A stretch of DNA of 64,000 bases from Opisthocomus hoazin (Eukaryota > Chordata > Aves > Opisthocomiformes > Opisthocomidae): contig NC_134417.1 of the NCBI RefSeq assembly GCF_030867145.1, forward strand, positions 5,991,577 to 6,055,576, read 5' to 3'. Position 1 is the first letter of the stretch. Every line of letters begins with the position of its first letter. The notes under the pieces are model-generated. The model was not told the DNA's origin. It made no database searches and saw nothing but the letters and a program-made list of their open reading frames with translations. The position numbers were made by a program, and so were the translations under genes. Shown here one piece after another: positions 59,601-64,000 of the stretch.

Positions 59601-62600
59601 TTCTTCCCTGTCTTACTCTTTTCTTTCTCATTACAGGTCTTGATGCAGAATTGTCTTACGTGAGGAATGATGTGGTTAATCACTATGCATTGTCCTTCAA
59701 TCTCTTAATACCCAGTGAGACCAACAATCTTCACTTCAGCTGGCATGCTAAATCCAAGGTAAGCAGGCACAACTTCTGTGTTTGAGTACTTGATATGTGA
59801 TTTGTATTGTTTAGTGAATACGAACTATTATAGTTTAGTGGCTTTTTTTCTTGGCAAAAATTAGCGTATGCTAGGTGTAAAAGAGTGAGTTATATGATTG
59901 CAGGCAGTAAATTAAGATGGTATGTGTCCAAACTGTTCCTTTCTTCTTTTAGAAAGGTGAAGCACTCCTTTTGAAGTGTTGTATACTTCCTGCATCTGGC
60001 AGGGTACGTGTGTGTATATATATACACACAAGCTAATGCTATGGAATCTTTTTCTGGTGGTGCATTGAACACACAGAAGGGACAGCCATGAACCGAAGCC
60101 TCTGGAAATCAAATGTAGAGCAGTTGTGTTTGAGATTTCTAGAAACATATGTTTGGAGACAAGAAGAACCTATAAAGTAGCATCTAGTATGTTATTACTG
60201 AGCCCTGATTAAATGGAAAGGGATTTTTATTTCACTTAATCACCATGGCTGGAGCACGCAGCAACAGCTGTCATAAAGATTGTGTATGCTCTTACATTTT
60301 GAAACATTTCCAGTTACTTAACAATTTATTCTTGTATATGAAATGATCTGTTCAGTCTCTGCCAGATGTTAATTTTTTTTTTTTAAACTTGAGCGATGGT
60401 GGTTCTTCTGTCCTGAAGTAGGAAAGACTGCTGTAGGAACATTAATATTTAACAACTCCTCTGATGCAGCTGCTGAGGATTCCTTCTGCCACTGTTTTTC
60501 CCTTTGAGGCATAACTTCTTACAAGATGTGAATTTTGGCCTGCAGCGGTGTTGGGTACAGTGCAAGCCAACTCTTCTACTCGATACCATGTGCCACCTTC
60601 ACAGGCAGTTCAGTCACTTGCCATTTGAATAGGACCTTTGAAGGAGTTTCCTTGTTACAATTTCAGCTGTGAGCTACCTGTGTCCCTGTCCCTGCCCTGA
60701 GTTTCCTTGGGCCTGTCTGAATTTTGAATAGGAATTTTTGAGCTTGTGTAGCCCTTCTTCCATTACTGTGATTGCACCACTCGTCATCTTCTGTGCTAGC
60801 TTTGTCGGATGGGTGTAGTGCAGTTTATAGGAGCTCAGACACTGGGTTATGTTTCTACCCCTGGCATCTTGACTGAAAAATAAATTCATAACATAAATGC
60901 ATCCTGTTATGCTCTAGAAAGGGGAAAAAAAGAAACTAATGGAACAAACGAAGTCAAACCAAATTCATTCAGTCGAGTATGGAGGGATAGGGTGAATTTC
61001 GAACAGGAGCTTATGACTTAGTTACAATAGGTCCTGTACTTTTTTGAATGAATATTTACAGAATCAGCTTCTTAAGTGGAAACAAATTCTTGACTGTAGT
61101 TGAATAAACTGTAAGCAATTTTGGCTGTGTAGCTTATAAAACTGACTAGAGGAAGGGGAATTTCTTGAATTCCTATGGCTTTAACAAACTGGCTTTTAAA
61201 CAAGTAAGTTTAAAAGTATCAGGATGTGAGGTTTGTGGTGGGTATTTTTTTCATACAGCACTTCAAATTCTGTCCCAGATTATCAAGAATGATTTCAAGA
61301 GTGGCTTCTGTTTTGGCTTTCTTAATTTGAACTGTCAGAAAAGTCTGATATTTAGACTTCATGTAATAAACTGTGAACTTGGGCACCTAAAATCACCAGC
61401 CTTCTTTGAAAAGAAGGTACAGTTTTTTGATTTCAAGAAGAATTATGAAAAGGTATATAGCACTTCTTTTTACTACTGTAGAGATTTCTTAATGTGTTTT
61501 GCATCTCCCAACTATTGTTACAGGTTGAGTATAAACTGGGATTTCAGGTAGATAATCCCATGGCTATGGCTCTGCCCCAGGCCAACATTTCTTTACAAGG
61601 AGAAGTTCCTCGCACCCTTTCAGGTAAACTGCCCACCCTCTGCAAGAGCACAGCTGGTGCTGATACTAAAAATGCTTGCTGGTGGTACTTTGTTTTTTCA
61701 AAAATGTGTGTAGTTTTGTGTAAGAGCATAATTTTTCTCTGTTAAACATCATATGTTTATAGGCCTTCTGCAACAGTTATGACATTGCTAAAAGCGTTTT
61801 ATAGATTGAGACTATTAGTCTGAGAGTAATATTTTTTCCCCTTGTTTAGTGGAGGATAGAGTTTTTCCTGGAAAGAAAACATGACATTTTTTACGTATAT
61901 GGTCCCACACAAGGTTCCAGTTCCCTTTCAACAATAATCATTAGCAATTGCATGGATTTTAAAATCCATGCCTTTAGATTTCTCTACTCTAGAAAAGACA
62001 TTTCAAGATGTGTGGGTGTTGTTTATACATTGAAGTGTTTATGGTAAATTTAAATCTGAGAACTGAGAAAACTATTTTGAGTATGTAATAGCTTCTCTCT
62101 AGAATTTATACTAGAAATAACTTTATTTGTTCCAGGAAATGTGCAAGTGGTCATCATTCCTTGGTCATTCAGCTATGGTTCCTTGTACTCTGTTCGATAT
62201 TCAAAGGGCAATAAAAAATACGTTGATGTTTTGGTTTTGTACCAGTCTTTTGCGAAAGCGGATACTAGGGAATTAGGCTTGTTGTGTCTGCTCTGTTGGC
62301 ATAAATAATACTGGTATATAAGCTAGAATGTAAATAATGTCATATTAGTCTAAGCTTTGATTCCAGTCGGTTGTGCAGAGACCAAAATGTTCAAGCTTAA
62401 CTGTTGTGAAAAAGGCTAACCCTAATTGTGTTTGCGAAAGAGACAAGAGAAACGAAATTTTCTGGTTCTCTGTGATAACGGAGCTTTCTCTCGTGGCAGC
62501 ACGTTAACTCCAGAGCTAATGGATGTCTAATGGTGATTTATACACAGATATAATTTGTTTTAGTAATCTGTAAGCTTTTAATATAATACACATAAATACA

Positions 62601-62940
62601 TTTGAAATTTATGCCCTTTAATGCTTTAATAGTTGTCTGAAATTGCAAGGCATGAAGGCTGAAATAGTGTTTCTTAATAGCAAGTTCTTTAAAAATGTAC
62701 ATTAAAAATTTCGTATAGAAAGACCCTTATTTAAATATTCTTTTACCACAGTATGTACAAAATAATAGAACTTAATTGTAAGGCCTGTTTGTTCTCTGTT
62801 TGCAGTGTTTCGTGTCGAACTCTCCTGCACTGGCAGACTCGACTCTGAGGTCACAATACTAATGCAACTCAACTTGACAATAAATTCATCAAAAAACATC
62901 ACAGTTTTAAATTTCAAACGAAGGAAAATGTGCTACAAAA
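41378..62940 (+). CDS. RYK: RYK receptor-like tyrosine kinase, N-terminal part (exons 1-4)
   Basis: Coding exons 41378-41693, 59637-59758, 61524-61623 and 62806-62940 join in frame to give 224 residues plus one base; the rest lies beyond the window. The product matches vertebrate RYK from the SLSLYLSEEEVRQLIG segment onward. RYK is a single-pass membrane receptor with an extracellular WIF domain that binds Wnt proteins and a catalytically impaired intracellular kinase domain. It acts in axon guidance and planar polarity. Seen here: an unusually Arg-rich N-terminus (16 Arg in residues 1-50), a Leu-rich signal-peptide core at about 51-62 and a likely cleavage region near 64-70. The WIF domain starts at about residue 91, has N-glycosylation sequons at Asn167, 202, 206 and 210, and Cys187 and Cys222 are available for a disulfide. 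The start is the only Met before residue 159 in this frame and has a strong context (GCGATGG). Confidence 0.96.
42958..43190 (-). mobile_element. CR1 LINE 3' tail (reverse)
   Basis: About 230 bases of a CR1 tail in antisense orientation. It begins with the reversed terminal repeat 'cagaatcacagaat' and runs through 'ggttggaagggacctctg', 'ttgtccaggcgggtcttgag' and 'aagaagttcttcctcatg'. It is the same subfamily as the copy in AMOTL2 intron 9, in inverted orientation. Confidence 0.95.
46270..46808 (-). mobile_element. CR1 LINE, longer 3' fragment (reverse)
   Basis: About 540 bases of antisense CR1, from 'ctcacagagtggttgaggctgg' (first 20 bases typical of the tail) through 'gtcactgggctcaagtgag', 'ctccaggctgaacagcccca' and 'tccacgtgtggccccgccag'. 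It is the longest CR1 fragment in the window and contains the part preceding the common tail. Open frames over it on either strand are repeat-derived. Confidence 0.94.
52318..52350 (+). repeat. Poly-T and (GTTT)n tract
   Basis: A run of about 17 T, then four GTTT units. It leads directly into CTCTCTCAG, forming a long pyrimidine tract before an AG. Confidence 0.93.
59637..59758 (+). CDS. RYK: RYK exon 2 (codons 106-146, WIF domain)
   Basis: The acceptor is TCATTACAG|GTCTTG and the donor AAATCCAAG|GTAAGC, in phase 0. It encodes GLDAELSYVRNDVV..., ending FSWHAKSK, nearly identical to mammalian RYK. This is the core of the Wnt-binding WIF domain. Confidence 0.97.
59759..61523. other. RYK: RYK intron 2
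   Basis: A 1765-base AT-rich phase 0 intron. It holds a perfect 22-base palindrome at 60009-60030, composed of TG, TA and CA dinucleotide runs. Nothing else was recognised. Confidence 0.75.
60009..60030. repeat. 22-base dinucleotide palindrome
   Basis: A (TG)3(TA)5(CA)3 arrangement, perfectly self-complementary and able to extrude a hairpin. It is probably a microsatellite by-product. Confidence 0.9.
61524..61623 (+). CDS. RYK: RYK exon 3 (codons 147-179, WIF domain)
   Basis: The acceptor is TTGTTACAG|GTTGAG and the donor CTTTCAG|GTAAAC, in phase 1. It encodes VEYKLGFQVDN...QGEVPRTLS, with an Asn-Ile-Ser sequon at Asn167. Conservation with mammalian RYK is very high apart from the short variable VDN-PMAMALPQ segment. 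Confidence 0.97.
61624..62805. other. RYK: RYK intron 3
   Basis: An 1182-base AT-rich phase 1 intron with no repeat family or RNA gene recognised. Confidence 0.75.
62806..62940 (+). CDS. RYK: RYK exon 4 (codons 180-224, end of WIF domain)
   Basis: The acceptor is TTTGCAG|TGTTTC and the donor TACAAAA|GTAAGA, in phase 1. It encodes VFRVELSCTG...KRRKMCYK, with sequons at Asn202, Asn206 and Asn210 and cysteines 187 and 222. The next exon, expected to continue KLEEV-like sequence toward the transmembrane segment, is outside the window. Confidence 0.97.
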
Positions 62941-64000
62941 GTAAGACATTAAGTTTCAAATATTAAAAAACTCTTAGTATTAAAGTATGATAGGAAAAAG
63001 GAGTGGGAAGGTATATGATCCAGGACGTAACAGTCCCCCAGAGTGAATGCTGAAGACAGGAAGGAACCAGGTAAAATTTTGCCTTTCAGAGATGAATGGA
63101 GACTTTTAGTAAAAGCAGAAGCTGATGGATGAACAAATTCCCCAAGTGTTCTGCTGCACTGACTGTCCTTTTTACATATATAGCAAAAAGCATTTTCTCT
63201 ATTGCCCAGAGAAGTTGTGGATGCCCACTCCCTGCCAGAGTTCAAGGCCAGGTTGGATGGAGCTCTGAGCAACCTGGTCTGGTGGAAGATGTCCCTGCTT
63301 ATGGCAGGGGGTTTGTAACCAGATGATCTTTAAGGTCCTTTCCAACCCTTCTCATTCTGTGATTCTATGAAATTAGTTTCCTCAGAACTGCAGTACTCTA
63401 TTCAAATTGTTCTAAGATTGAGCAACTAGATCTACTTAGTTTGTAAAATGAGATAAACTTAAAATTGGCTGTATAATAAATCTAAGCAGGTGTTAGTCTT
63501 TCAGACTTACAGTTCAAAATGATCTTGGTAGATAATGCAGATGGCAGAAATCCCAAATAGACTCTGCTGCATTTTGACTTAAGAATTTGCAAACACTATT
63601 TATGCTTGGGTAGCAGCAACTGTCTCCTGTTTCTGCTTCCTAGAAGTATTTTCGTAGGCATCAGAAGACAATTATTTTGGAGGATCCCATGAACTGTACC
63701 CTCCTTACAAATGGCTGTGGTATCCTGTTCTTGGGCAGTGTTTGAGGATGGCCACCCTCCATTTACATGCGCCTCCTTGCACTGTTCAGTTTACTTGGAG
63801 CCTTTGAGGGCAGTAGTTGGCTTTTCAGAGGGAGGTTTGTCACTTCTCTTGAGTATAAATGTCTAAGGATGAACTTCTGGAAGGTGTGGGTGAAAGAGCT
63901 AGCGTGGCTTTTCAGCACATCAGGTTGTGACACTTGTGTTCCTTACATTGGTACTATAGGAAGATCATTCTTAATTTGATGTTTATCTCTCTTCCTAGTG
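62941..64000. other. RYK: RYK intron 4 (partial)
   Basis: The start of an intron continuing beyond the window; it contains the CR1 tail at 63203-63370. No exon was recognised in the last 600 bases. Confidence 0.8.
63203..63370 (+). mobile_element. CR1 LINE 3' tail in RYK intron 4
   Basis: A sense CR1 tail with 'tgcccagagaagttgtgg', 'gcaacctggtctggtggaag' and the terminal 'attctgtgattctatga' repeat. It is almost identical to the last 170 bases of the copy at 7592-7835. Confidence 0.95.

Larger units (their letters stand above)
41694..59636 (+). other. RYK: RYK intron 1
   Basis: A phase 1 intron of 17.9 kb, AT-rich except for its CpG-dense first 300 bases. It holds two reverse-strand CR1 tails (42958 and 46270), a poly-C run at about 51232-51242, a poly-T/(GTTT)n tract at 52318-52350 followed by a splice-like site, and many short open frames with no recognisable protein. 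No nested gene is supported. Confidence 0.85.

Overview
The window is nuclear DNA from a bird. It holds 5'-truncated CR1 retrotransposon tails, typical of sauropsid and above all avian genomes. Genes are split by short GT-AG introns, and a GC-rich CpG-dense half is followed by an AT-richer half. No bacterial, viral or organellar genes were seen. I cannot name the species. The CR1 tails would suit a non-galliform bird, but that is only an impression.

Two protein-coding genes are supported, both on the + strand. AMOTL2 (angiomotin-like 2) is complete. It has a non-coding first exon ending at 10988, nine coding exons between 11642 and 17446 (742 codons plus stop), and a 3' UTR to about 18740 with AATAAA at 18716-18721. 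RYK (the Wnt-binding receptor-like tyrosine kinase) begins at 41378. Its first four coding exons are present: signal peptide and most of the WIF domain. The transmembrane segment and kinase-like domain lie beyond 64000. All exon junctions keep frame. Neighbouring, co-oriented AMOTL2 and RYK match the order I recall for mammals (human 3q22), so this looks like an intact ancestral locus.

Layout: 1-10.3 kb is non-coding upstream DNA with three CR1 tails and candidate TEAD and TEAD/AP-1 sites. 10.34-11.6 kb is the AMOTL2 CpG-rich promoter and first intron, with a C-rich minisatellite. 11.6-18.7 kb is the AMOTL2 body. 18.7-40.9 kb is intergenic, with a 13/39-bp minisatellite (20.8-21.0 kb), a tandem TEAD motif (20.09 kb), a TATA-like cluster (29.35 kb) and a G-rich 19-bp minisatellite in a CpG-rich patch (31.5-32.0 kb). 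Base composition becomes visibly AT-richer just after that patch. 40.88-41.7 kb is the RYK CpG island and exon 1. 41.7-59.6 kb is RYK intron 1, with two reverse-strand CR1 copies. 59.6-64 kb holds exons 2-4.

The genes do not form an operon. AMOTL2 restrains YAP/TAZ at junctions and is itself a known YAP/TEAD target; RYK is a Wnt co-receptor. The most useful leads are cis-regulatory: candidate TEAD sites flanking AMOTL2, short upstream ORFs in both 5' leaders, a NAGNAG acceptor in AMOTL2 and a recursive-splice-like site in RYK intron 1. I found no convincing unknown protein system. The many other open frames are GC-rich shadows or repeat-derived.
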